From positions 2,065,001 to 2,129,000 of the forward strand of contig NZ_CP048286.1 of NCBI RefSeq assembly GCF_010365285.1: 64,000 bases of DNA, read 5' to 3'. Shown piece by piece: positions 7,218-14,903 of this stretch. Made by a program: the position numbers and the translations under genes. This DNA is from Paenibacillus rhizovicinus. Lineage in GTDB: Bacteria > Bacillota > Bacilli > Paenibacillales > Paenibacillaceae. How positions within the stretch are numbered: the stretch's first letter is position 1; each line of letters begins with the position of its first letter. The notes below the pieces were generated by a model, which saw only the letters and a list, made by a program, of their open reading frames with translations, made no database searches and was not told the origin of the DNA.

Positions 7218-8120
7218 TTACTTCTGAACGAACTGCCGCCAGTAATCGACGGAGGCTTTGTGGTCTTCGATGATACGGAATTCCGTCGACCATGCTTCGC
7301 GGTGGGAAAGCTCGAAGACGAGCTCCGCTTCCGTCGCTCCCGAAGCTTCCAGTGCCTCGATCAGCCGCTCGCCGTGGATGATGCCGAGCGCGTTGTACTC
7401 TTCGGTGAACGGCCAGTGGCGGCTGTGGTTCATTTCCGTCTGCTGGATATGGACGATCGGCGACACGCTGCCAAGCTCCCGCACCCAGCGGTACGGATCG
7501 CGGTCGTTCGGATGCGGCGCATGCCCGACATCGAGCACGAGCTTGAACGGGATGCCCGCATTTTCGTTCAGGCGTCCCAGCAGTTCCTTCGTATCTTCAA
7601 CCGTATTAGCCATTTCGCGCGGAATGGACATCGGCTCGAAGGTCAAATACTCCATGCCTTTATCTTTGGCATACCAGCTCAGCTCCTGCCAGTGCTTCAA
7701 CGCTTCGCTGATGATGAGCTCGCGGCGCGCGGGATTGTCGTAATCGGCAAAAGTCAGGATGCCGAAGTGGCTGCCCGTCGACTTCGCGCCCATGGCGACC
7801 GAAATATCGACGAACCGTTTGAACCAATCCAGCCATGTGCGGCGGGTATCCTCGTCCGGATGCATGAAATGATTCACCCGCGTAAAAGAGCTCGTAAACG
7901 TGCTCGTGATTTGCAAGCCGTATTTGGCCGTATTCTCTTGAATTTGTTCCAATTGCCGCTGAATGACCGCTTCCGGCAGAAACGCATTCAGCAAATCCGC
8001 GACGAACTGCACGTACGTCAGTCCCAGCTCCTCCGCCACGATACGGGCCCACACATGCGGCTCCACGTACTTGTTGACGGCAAACCCCAAATTGATGCCT
8101 AACTTCAGATCCACGGACAT
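7218..8120 (-). CDS. Sugar (phosphate) isomerase/epimerase, xylose-isomerase-like TIM barrel
   Basis: AP-endonuclease-2/xylose-isomerase-like TIM barrel that should interconvert a sugar or sugar phosphate. Acidic and histidine metal-ligand candidates appear in order at strand ends: TFEPMSIPRE, VLDVGHAPH and HIQQTEMNHSRHW, then ELSHREAW near the end. The ATG at 8120 is preferred to one at 8129 because GAGAGG would overlap the latter; the protein is then 300 aa. It is the first gene of the minus-strand cluster. Upstream lies a perfect 17-bp palindrome (8183-8199), a likely operator. Related enzymes act in tetritol/erythrulose-phosphate or psicose metabolism, so a tetrose or ketose substrate is plausible (inference). 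Confidence 0.8.
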   Translation of the reverse strand: MSVDLKLGINLGFAVNKYVEPHVWARIVAEELGLTYVQFVADLLNAFLPEAVIQRQLEQIQENTAKYGLQITSTFTSSFTRVNHFMHPDEDTRRTWLDWFKRFVDISVAMGAKSTGSHFGILTFADYDNPARRELIISEALKHWQELSWYAKDKGMEYLTFEPMSIPREMANTVEDTKELLGRLNENAGIPFKLVLDVGHAPHPNDRDPYRWVRELGSVSPIVHIQQTEMNHSRHWPFTEEYNALGIIHGERLIEALEASGATEAELVFELSHREAWSTEFRIIEDHKASVDYWRQFVQK

Positions 8121-8182
8121 TCCGGCCATCCTCTCCCTATATGCAAACCAAGTGAACTTCTAGTACATAATCTAATACTATT

Positions 8183-8199
8183 ATGTATCACTGATACAT
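8183..8199. promoter_or_regulatory. Putative operator of the GntR/LacI repressor upstream of the sugar cluster
   Basis: ATGTATCACTGATACAT, a perfect palindrome with one central base, lies 63 nt upstream of the first cluster gene. A closely related site is at 10551-10567 in front of the adjacent repressor gene. A second inverted repeat, TACATAAT/ATTATGTA (8164-8187), overlaps it. Confidence 0.75.
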
Positions 8200-8318
8200 T
8201 CAATTCATTTTTCAAAACAATGCGAATAGCCTGGCCGCCTAGCCAGGCACATAATGGATGGGTATGCGAAATTTGTTTAAAATAGACTTGTCCGTATCGG
8301 GTACAAGGAGCGTGAACG

Positions 8319-8786
8319 ATGAGTTACGATTTGAGGTTTTTCAAACGAGCCGTTCATGAAGCGGTCGACATCGACCTTTTGGGCGACGAAGAGGAGGAAG
8401 GAAAGGCCTCGTACCGGGATCAGCTTGAGCTTCTCGGAACGGCCGAAGAGGTTACTGCCATATTGAGAACTATATTCCCTGAAGCAGAATTCGAGCATTT
8501 CGAGGCGTATCACGAAGGTTACTTGATGACGGAAGACTATGGCGTCACGTTTTTTTGGCCGGAATCCGAAGCCGTCCGCGTGCTGGATGTTGCGGTAACC
8601 GGCAGCGAGAACGCCTTCGCGGTTATCCAAACCTTGCATGAGCGAACCGGCTGGCGGGCCGCCGACGAGGTCGAGATCGATTTCAATGGCGATCCCGCCA
8701 GCGGGCTTCGGTATTGGGCAGGTACGCTGGACACGTTACGACGACAAGTCGGCAGCAACAAAAAATGGTGGCAGTTCTGGAAATAG
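8319..8786 (+). CDS. Conserved-looking hypothetical cytosolic protein
   Basis: Family not recognised. The 155-aa product begins at an ATG preceded by AGGAG at good spacing. It is acidic, with an early DLLGDEEEEGK stretch, has no signal peptide or membrane segment, and ends in a Trp/Lys-rich tail (KKWWQFWK). The composition and regular alternation suggest a real small alpha/beta protein, possibly an immunity- or SMI1-like fold, though no diagnostic motif was seen. It is divergent from the sugar cluster. The tandem array at 8859-9273 follows it. Confidence 0.7.
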   Translation: MSYDLRFFKRAVHEAVDIDLLGDEEEEGKASYRDQLELLGTAEEVTAILRTIFPEAEFEHFEAYHEGYLMTEDYGVTFFWPESEAVRVLDVAVTGSENAFAVIQTLHERTGWRAADEVEIDFNGDPASGLRYWAGTLDTLRRQVGSNKKWWQFWK

Positions 8787-9334
8787 CCATTCGTTCGAGC
8801 TAGGCGCTCACGGCTCCGGCGCAAGACAAGCTTCACTCGCCGAGCTGCGCCGGTGCGGCGCTTGGGATGCCGATGTCGTGCAGCGCTTGGAGCGCAATGC
8901 CATACAACGCTTGGTCCGCGACGCCGCACGGCGCTTCGTCCGCGACGCCATACAGCGCTTGGGGCGCAATGCCGCACGCACTTGATGCGCAATGCCATAC
9001 AACGCTTGGTCCGCGACGCCGTACGGCACTTCGTCCGCGACGCCATACAGCAGCGCTTGGGGCGCAATGCCGTGCAGCGCTTGGGGCGCGACACCGTACG
9101 CACTTGATGCGCAATGCCGTGCAGCTCTTGGTCCGCGACACCTTACGGCACTTCGTCCGCGACGCCATACAGCAGCGCTTGGGGCTCGACGCCGCACGGC
9201 ACTTCGTCCGCGACGCCATACAGCAGCGCTTGATGCGCAATGCCGTGCAGCACTTGATGCGCGACGCCGTGCGCAGCCTATCCTGTATCCGACCCCACTC
9301 AACGCACACATCGCAAGATCCCTACCACTCCTTA
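8787..9334. other. Non-coding gap between convergent genes, mostly tandem array
   Basis: No credible gene. About 415 bp are a tandem array of 24-bp units (8859-9273). The flanks show nothing recognisable. Because 24 is a multiple of three, the array leaves several frames open on both strands without implying translation. Confidence 0.8.
8859..9273. repeat. Tandem array of about seventeen 24-bp units
   Basis: Units follow the pattern CGCTTGGKSCGCRAYGCC plus a variable TACAG/GCACG end. Most are 24 bp, a few 23 bp, and three are 27 bp with an extra CAG. Alternating unit types (GGTCCGCGACGCC, TCGTCCGCGACGCC, GGGGCGCAATGCC, TGATGCGCAATGCC) recur in the same order, giving a higher-order period near 95 bp. 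Confidence 0.92.
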
Positions 9335-10519
9335 CTACCCCTGCATTTCCCTCGCAATGACGCTATCCCGCACGATCAGCTTCGTCGGCAGCTTCACGGA
9401 CGGAACGTCCGAACCCGGCGGCGCGTCGAGCATGCGGATCAGCAAATCAATGCACGCCCGCCCCAGCTCGCCGGCCGGCTTACGGACGCTCGTCAGCGGT
9501 ACGGGCAGCAAACCGTTCATTCGGGAATCCGTAAACCCTGCGACGGACAGCTGCTTCGGCACCTCGATGCCGATCCGGTGCGCGGTCTTCATTACTTCCA
9601 GCGCCACGTAATCGTTCGAGCAGAAGACGGCCGTCATCGCAGCGGCGCCCCGCATGAAGGTTTCAAGGTCGGCTTCCTTGTTGCTGTAATCCGAATAAAT
9701 CAGCGCCCGGTTAAAGGGCAGCTCCGCATCCAGATGCGCTTGAATATACCCTTGATACCGTTCCTCGCGGCTCATGACGCCGGCCATCTCCTCGGACACG
9801 AACCCGATTTGCGCATGCCCTGCGGCAATGAGGTACTTCGTCAGCTCGTAGGCGCCGCCGTAATGATCATGGCAGACATTCGTAATATTGAGCTCCCGGA
9901 ACGCCCGGTCGATGATGACGATCGGATAATTCGCCACATGCAGGCGCAGCACCTGATTGCCGCATGCCCGCCGGTCGCCCGGGAACAGAATGATGCCGCC
10001 GATCCCCCGATCCTCCGAAAGCTCGGAGAGCAGCCTCTCTTCCTGCTCATGATCGTCTCCCGCTACGCGAATGATCAACTCGCATCCAAGCCCTTGGGCC
10101 GCCGGCAGCGCGGCCGTAATGATCTGGCCGACGAAATCGTCGATCGCCGGCACGACCATCGCGATCATCCGTCCCGGACGCCGATCCGGCGAAGCGCCGC
10201 CTGCCGCGTTCTCGGCCAGAAACGTTCCCCGTCGCGGCATCCGGTACACGACGCCTTCCTTTGCCAGCGCCAGCAGCGCTTCCTTGCTCGTCCGGCGGCT
10301 GACTCCGAACATGTCGGCAAGCTCGCCCTCTGACGGCACGGGATCATGCGGCCGCAGCTCCCGCTCCTCGATCAGCTCCATGATTTTGAGCCGCATTTGT
10401 TCATAGAGCGCGAACGGCCCTTTGACCAATTTTTCCTGCTTCGCTTGCCGGACTTGGTTGTCTTGCTTTCCTTGCTTCCGTTGATTTCCTTGCCTCTCTG
10501 TCTGTTCTCTCCCGTTCAA
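9335..10519 (-). CDS. GntR-DNA-binding / LacI-type ligand-binding transcriptional repressor
   Basis: Chimeric regulator of the AraR type, 394 aa. A GntR winged helix follows an unusual Gln/Lys/Asn-rich N-terminal tail of about 35 residues: YEQMRLKIMELIEE, then VPSEGELADMFGVSRRT and LAKEGVVYRMPRRGTF. A periplasmic-binding-protein-like sugar-binding domain follows (IAMVVPAIDD... IIDRAFRE... FCSNDYVALEVM... LSVAGFTDS... LTSVRKPAGELG). Start is a TTG at 10519 with a GGGGGA-type site. It is adjacent to and likely controls the sugar cluster starting at 8120. The same palindrome occurs upstream of both (8183-8199 and 10551-10567), which also suggests autoregulation. Confidence 0.88.
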   Translation of the reverse strand: MNGREQTERQGNQRKQGKQDNQVRQAKQEKLVKGPFALYEQMRLKIMELIEERELRPHDPVPSEGELADMFGVSRRTSKEALLALAKEGVVYRMPRRGTFLAENAAGGASPDRRPGRMIAMVVPAIDDFVGQIITAALPAAQGLGCELIIRVAGDDHEQEERLLSELSEDRGIGGIILFPGDRRACGNQVLRLHVANYPIVIIDRAFRELNITNVCHDHYGGAYELTKYLIAAGHAQIGFVSEEMAGVMSREERYQGYIQAHLDAELPFNRALIYSDYSNKEADLETFMRGAAAMTAVFCSNDYVALEVMKTAHRIGIEVPKQLSVAGFTDSRMNGLLPVPLTSVRKPAGELGRACIDLLIRMLDAPPGSDVPSVKLPTKLIVRDSVIAREMQG

Positions 10520-10550
10520 CGCTTGAATCCCCCTAGTCGCAGCAGCGAAA

Positions 10551-10567
10551 ATGTATCAGTGATTCGT
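10551..10567. promoter_or_regulatory. Putative autoregulatory operator of the GntR/LacI repressor
   Basis: ATGTATCAGTGATTCGT matches the perfect palindrome at 8183-8199 in 14 of 16 arm positions. It lies about 30 nt upstream of the repressor start codon. Confidence 0.6.
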
Positions 10568-10663
10568 ATAGTGTATAACTGAATCAGGCGAAATTCAATA
10601 ACAAGAGCCCGCCGCGGTGGGACGTCCCGCAGCAGCCCCTGCTCCCAAGAAACCGCCGAATAT

Positions 10664-10695
10664 AAAAAAACAGCCTCCCGTTATTCCGGAAGCTG
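10664..10695 (-). terminator. Terminator overlapping the end of tatA
   Basis: CAGCTTCC/GGAGGCTG stem followed by seven T on the minus strand. The tatA stop codon lies inside the loop. Confidence 0.85.
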
Positions 10696-10908
10696 CTCTT
10701 CTTGCCGCGAGATGCTTTCACCGGATTCTTTCACCGGCACTCGCTTGTTGTTAGTCGGTTCGTCATTCATCAATCCGTTGACGCCGGATTTAAATTCCTT
10801 AATCGTCCGTCCGAAAGCATGGCCGAGCTCAGGGAGCTTCTTAGGGCCAAAAAGCAACAAAGCAACGATTGCGATCAAAATGAAACCGGGCATTCCGATA
10901 TCTGCCAT
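10681..10908 (-). CDS. tatA: Twin-arginine translocase subunit TatA/TatE
   Basis: Small membrane protein that oligomerises to form the Tat pore for folded proteins. The product is 75 aa: a short periplasmic N-terminus, one hydrophobic helix (PGFILIAIVALLLFG), the hallmark FGPKKLPELG hinge, and an amphipathic helix (GRTIKEFKSG) with a charged tail. ATG at 10908 is chosen because AAAGGAG lies upstream. No tatC is adjacent, so it is an orphan copy here. A 12-bp palindrome TTCTAGCTAGAA lies 24 nt upstream of the start and could be a regulator site. Confidence 0.92.
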   Translation of the reverse strand: MADIGMPGFILIAIVALLLFGPKKLPELGHAFGRTIKEFKSGVNGLMNDEPTNNKRVPVKESGESISRQEEQLPE

Positions 10909-11096
10909 TGTAAGCCTCACTCCTTTAATGGTTCTAGCTAGAATCGTTCCTAACTAGCATAACATACTGTTTACAATCAAGAAGTTACAGTTCGATGAAT
11001 GTCAAGGCGTCTGATAATTTCAAGATGCATCCGGGCGGCTAACTGCATAGAGTAAGTGTCTGATCGATCGGTGATTGAAGATTGGAGTGTGCAGCT

Positions 11097-11705
11097 ATGC
11101 ATTGGTTTTCCATCGCATTAATCGGGGTTGCGTCGAATGTGGATAATCTAGGAATCGGCTTCTCATTCGGATCGCGCTCAACCAAAGTGCCGCTCGCGTC
11201 CAATATGGTCATTGCGCTGCTATCGATGGTTGCCACTTACTTGTCGATGTCGGCCGGGATGCTGCTATCCCATTTGATTTCTCCTTCATGGGGCAACTTG
11301 ATGGGCGGCTTTGTCATCACAGCCATTGGCGCCTGGGGACTTCGTTCCAGCTTGGCGAACCGTACACATGCTGCGTCGGGCTCAGGCCCAAACGATTCCG
11401 ATACGAAGCCCGACCGTTTGGCTGCGGCAACCGATACGGACGATAATCATATTATCTCCTTGAGCGAAGCGATCTCCCTGGGCTTCGCATTGTCGGTGAA
11501 CTGCATCGCGAGCGGTTTGGGCGCCGGAGCCAGCGGGGTTTCGCCGTTGTTTACGGCATTCGCGGTCGGAATATTTTCTCTGCTATCCGTAGATATCGGG
11601 GTCAGGTTCGGCTATCGGATGGCAAAATCATGGTTTGGGAAATATGCGGACATCGCGGGATGCCTGCTTCTGATTATCATCGGCTTATATGAAATGCGAA
11701 TTTAA
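11097..11705 (+). CDS. ytaF: Sporulation membrane protein YtaF
   Basis: Polytopic membrane protein related to the MntP/LysE exporter superfamily. It belongs to the sporulation-associated YtaF family. The product is 202 aa from the ATG at 11097 (GGAG 9 nt upstream). Six hydrophobic segments are visible: two early ones with the acidic motif ASNVDNLGIGFSFG, then a hydrophilic linker rich in Asp/Thr near residues 90-120, then a second half with the related motif SLGFALSVNCIASGLGAG. The two halves look like an inverted duplication. It is monocistronic. The sequence does not show what it transports. Confidence 0.88.
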   Translation: MHWFSIALIGVASNVDNLGIGFSFGSRSTKVPLASNMVIALLSMVATYLSMSAGMLLSHLISPSWGNLMGGFVITAIGAWGLRSSLANRTHAASGSGPNDSDTKPDRLAAATDTDDNHIISLSEAISLGFALSVNCIASGLGAGASGVSPLFTAFAVGIFSLLSVDIGVRFGYRMAKSWFGKYADIAGCLLLIIIGLYEMRI

Positions 11706-11785
11706 ATGCCAAATGGCAATTAGAAAATGCGGCATGCCATCCGAAGTGTGGATACCATACCGCATTCGCCGCTGTCGTTCCAGCG

Positions 11786-12208
11786 CTAGGAAATCTTTTG
11801 AATTCGGAACGTGAACGACCATTTGGCCGTGTTCCCTGAATAGCGGCCTCGGTTTTCAACGACGTTTACCGTCATTGTTTTATTGCTGCCTGCTTTCGTG
11901 ACGGAGGAAACTTTAACGGATGCATTCGCCTGCCCGTCGTCTGGGTATTTGTCTTGTTCTTGCGCCTCCGCCCTAAGCTTAATCGTGTCGGTTGACTTGA
12001 CGTTCAGAGTCACCGAAGCGCCCTCCGCGACCTCCTTGCCATTGATGAACCCACCGGTCCACCATTCGTTGCCGACATGATTGTTTTCCGTCAAATTCGC
12101 GCTGACAAAAGTAATTTTGATTTTGCTCGTCGTAGACGCTGCTGTAACGGTCTGCGCAGCAAACATTAGAACGAGCATGAGAAGAAGAACACTCTTCACC
12201 GTCTTCAC
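11786..12208 (-). CDS. Small secreted protein of unknown function
   Basis: Family not recognised. GTG start at 12208 has an excellent AGGAGGGG site. The N-terminus is a signal peptide (VKTVKSVLLLMLVLMFAA, cleavage near TVTA-AS). The mature part of about 115 aa is rich in Thr/Asn/Val/Ser with regular beta-type alternation (KIKITFVSANLTENN, SVTLNVKSTDTIKLRAEA, KTMTVNVVENRGRY, KWSFTFRI), so a single Ig-like or cell-surface beta-sandwich domain is likely. It is monocistronic and convergent with ytaF. Confidence 0.75.
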   Translation of the reverse strand: MKTVKSVLLLMLVLMFAAQTVTAASTTSKIKITFVSANLTENNHVGNEWWTGGFINGKEVAEGASVTLNVKSTDTIKLRAEAQEQDKYPDDGQANASVKVSSVTKAGSNKTMTVNVVENRGRYSGNTAKWSFTFRIQKIS

Positions 12209-12465
12209 GATACTTCCCCCTCCTAATAATAGGTAGTTAATATGAATGCACCCAATTATAGAATATCCGCCCTTATGAAGCACTGATTATTTATTCATTT
12301 TCTAAAATTCAATAGTTCTTAGTTCTACCGCCATTTACGCTATACTTTCCCTCAGTAGATATACTTCCGATCCATACCTAACCCTATTTTCCCTACTTTC
12401 CAACTGGGAATTGTTAGCCCATAATGGGACATGCATGACAATCAAGCTACCATATGGAGGGCTAT

Positions 12466-13434
12466 ATGAGTAAACTGATTCCGCTTCAACAACGGGGCAT
12501 CCAAGCCAGCCAGCTCGTGCTGGGCTGCATGCGCCTCGGCGGCGACTGGGACGCCAGAAACCCGATCACGGCAGAGCACTATAATGAAGGCCGCGCAGCG
12601 TTGGAAGCGGCACTTGAGATCGGCATCAACATGTTCGATCATGCGGACATTTACACGCGCGGCAAAGCCGAGCGCGTCTTCGGCCAATTGTTGAAAGAAA
12701 GCCCGTCGCTGCGGGAGTCGATCATTCTGCAGTCCAAATGCGGCATCCGCATGGCGGAAGAAGGCGAACCGGCGCGGTTCGATTTCTCGGAAGAGCATAT
12801 TCTGCGCAGCGTCGACGGCACCTTGGAACGACTGGGTACGGAATATATCGATATTTTGCTGCTTCACCGTCCGGATCCACTCGTCGATCCCGAGGAAGTG
12901 GCAAGCGCGATCAGCAAGCTGAAAGCGTCCGGCAAAGTGCGCCATTTCGGCGTATCCAATATGAGCCAAGGGCAAATCCGCCTGCTTGCCGCCTACAGCG
13001 ACGAGCCGTTCATCGTCAATCAGCTGGAAATGAGCTTGAGCAAAACCAGCTTCGTCGATACGGGCGTCACCGTGAATCAAGAAGCATCGCGGGAAAGCGT
13101 GTTCCCGGAAGGCACGATGGAATACTGCCGCCTGGAGAACATTCAGCTGCAATCCTGGGGTCCCCTCGCACAGGGCTTGTTCTCCGGCCGTTCGCTGGAC
13201 GGCCAAAGCGAGGCCGTCGTGAAGACGGCGAAGCTCGTCGCCGACTACGCCGAGCGGCTGAACACGACGCCGGAAGCCATCGTGCTGGCTTGGCTCATGA
13301 TGCACCCGGCCGGCATTCAGCCGGTCATCGGCACGATCAATCCGGCGCGGATCCTCGCCTGCAAGGACGCTCCTTCCATCCGTCTGACGCGCGAGGATTG
13401 GGCATGGCTGTATAACGCTTCGCGAGGTAAGTAA
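12466..13434 (+). CDS. Aldo/keto reductase (YdhF-like)
   Basis: NADPH-dependent (alpha/beta)8 oxidoreductase, 322 aa. The family signature is present: LGCMRLGGDW at the start, catalytic Asp/Tyr region MFDHADIYTRGKAERVFG, Lys in LQSKCGIR, and His in DILLLHRPDPL. The nucleotide-binding end is PVIGTINPARI. It resembles the YdhF/YcsN branch. It stands alone, with a hairpin (13461-13495) after it. Physiological substrate unknown. Confidence 0.9.
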   Translation: MSKLIPLQQRGIQASQLVLGCMRLGGDWDARNPITAEHYNEGRAALEAALEIGINMFDHADIYTRGKAERVFGQLLKESPSLRESIILQSKCGIRMAEEGEPARFDFSEEHILRSVDGTLERLGTEYIDILLLHRPDPLVDPEEVASAISKLKASGKVRHFGVSNMSQGQIRLLAAYSDEPFIVNQLEMSLSKTSFVDTGVTVNQEASRESVFPEGTMEYCRLENIQLQSWGPLAQGLFSGRSLDGQSEAVVKTAKLVADYAERLNTTPEAIVLAWLMMHPAGIQPVIGTINPARILACKDAPSIRLTREDWAWLYNASRGK

Positions 13435-13460
13435 CAGCCGAATATCAATAAACAGCAAAT

Positions 13461-13495
13461 AGGCAGCTCGGGACATTGTTCGTCCTTGGCTGCCT
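13461..13495 (+). terminator. Terminator-like hairpin after the aldo/keto reductase gene
   Basis: AGGCAGC/GCTGCCT stem with an inner GGAC/GTCC pairing, followed by a T-rich stretch. Confidence 0.7.
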
Positions 13496-13584
13496 GTTTG
13501 GTTATTTTCTATACAAATTCCAGTCACAAATTTATACTATTGAAATGCAATAGAAACCATATTTTAGAGGAAGAAGGAATAGGT

Positions 13585-14838
13585 TTGAGAAAATTAGGGG
13601 TATTGTTATCCGCAATCATGCTCGTTTTAACGATTTTCACACCTTCTGTACATGCGTCACAGCCACCTGCTAAATTGGCCCCCCTATATATTGACGGCCA
13701 GCCGACAAGCTATATTTCCAAAATAATTGACGGCCAGAAAGTCAGTTTGATCGCGCTGCGGGCGGCCTCCTCCGCTCTGAAGCTTGATGTGACATGGGCG
13801 CCGGCCGATAAAACATGGGTCGTTGCCAATGACAATCATCGAATCGTTCTGAAGCTTAATTCCAAAGTTGCTCAAGCAGACGGCAAAAGCACTACCCTGC
13901 CCGTGCCTGCGCAGAATATTAATGGCGTGGGCTATGTTCCCCTCCGTTTTATTGTCGAAGCAAGCGGAGGACGCATTATCGAGGTAAATACAAAGCAGCT
14001 AACGGTTGGAGAAAGCGTTACAAAACGTACAACTTTAATCTTGTGGGCATCTTCCAGTCATCATGAAGAACTCATTCGTTACATATGGGACGATGATGTC
14101 GAAGGATTAAAGAGCATCATGGACGATTGGCATGAATTAACGCTTCCAGACGACGCTATCGGAATTGGCCCTTACGCTTTCGCCAATAGCACTCAGATGA
14201 TTCAGGCTTTCTTGGACGCCGGCTTCCCAATCAATTATCGGCAATCCAGCTATAACGGTCTGATGGATGACTCCGGCTATACGCTGCTGCATTCGTTAGC
14301 TTACAACGGCCAATATGAACTTGTTTCCTACTTGCTGGAACACGGTGTGGATGCCAATATGCCCACGATATCCGGTGACCTAGCGATCGATCTTGCCATT
14401 CAAGGGAAAGAATATTTGGAAAAAGGAGATCATCCATTCGAAATTAGTGATGTAAACGTCAGACTGGCCAACTACGATAAAACGATCGAACTGCTTCGGA
14501 AATACACGAAGTTCGATCTCTATTTCAAAGACAACAAAGGCAACATCCTCGCCGAGGACGAGGACATCGTTCCGGATTCCGTAACTGTTCAGCAAGCGCT
14601 TGGCGACCCTTCGGGCAACAGCTACCAGATCAGCATGACCTTCAAAGACCCGGCCAAGCTGGAAAGCATCACCGCGGCGCATGTCGGAGAAACGATCGGC
14701 ATCTACCTGAACGAGAAACTCCTCGTCGACCCTATGGTCTCCGCTCCGATCAAGGGCGGCAGCTTGGCGATCAGCGGGCAATTCACGGAAGAGGAAGCGA
14801 ACGCGTTCATCGAAGACCTGAAGCAGGCAATGGCGTAA
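13585..14838 (+). CDS. Secreted stalk-domain / ankyrin-repeat / SecD-P1-head-like fusion protein
   Basis: Secreted 417-aa protein with three recognisable parts. TTG at 13585 is the likely start, with a GGAAGAAGGA site. A signal peptide covers residues 1-24 (cleavage VHA-SQ). Residues ~33-140 look like a copper-amine-oxidase N-terminal (stalk) domain, with APLYIDGQPTSYISKIIDGQ, SLIALRAASSALKLDVTW and GVGYVPLRFIVEASGG. Residues ~145-300 hold ankyrin-like repeats (GYTLLHSLAYNGQYELVSYL, LEHGVDANMPTISG). The last ~85 residues match the SecDF P1-head pattern: YQISMTFKDPAKLESITAAH, GETIGIYLNEKLLVDP, GGSLAISGQFTEEEANAF. No SecD membrane part is present. The role is unknown, possibly protein binding on the outer face (inference). 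Confidence 0.85.
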   Translation: MRKLGVLLSAIMLVLTIFTPSVHASQPPAKLAPLYIDGQPTSYISKIIDGQKVSLIALRAASSALKLDVTWAPADKTWVVANDNHRIVLKLNSKVAQADGKSTTLPVPAQNINGVGYVPLRFIVEASGGRIIEVNTKQLTVGESVTKRTTLILWASSSHHEELIRYIWDDDVEGLKSIMDDWHELTLPDDAIGIGPYAFANSTQMIQAFLDAGFPINYRQSSYNGLMDDSGYTLLHSLAYNGQYELVSYLLEHGVDANMPTISGDLAIDLAIQGKEYLEKGDHPFEISDVNVRLANYDKTIELLRKYTKFDLYFKDNKGNILAEDEDIVPDSVTVQQALGDPSGNSYQISMTFKDPAKLESITAAHVGETIGIYLNEKLLVDPMVSAPIKGGSLAISGQFTEEEANAFIEDLKQAMA

Positions 14839-14903
14839 TCCGAACATTTCACGTATACTATTAAACTATATATTAATGCTTCGGAAACACCGGGAGGAAC
14901 AAC

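Noticed and set aside
8859..9273. Repeat array as a CRISPR or coding region
   Set aside because: Units are contiguous with no unique spacers, and open frames on both strands arise only because units are multiples of three. No ribosome site or known repeat-protein pattern.
14284..14296. ATTCGTTAG word as another copy of the palindrome family
   Set aside because: It lies inside an ankyrin-repeat coding segment (HSLAYNG) without a partner arm; a chance match.
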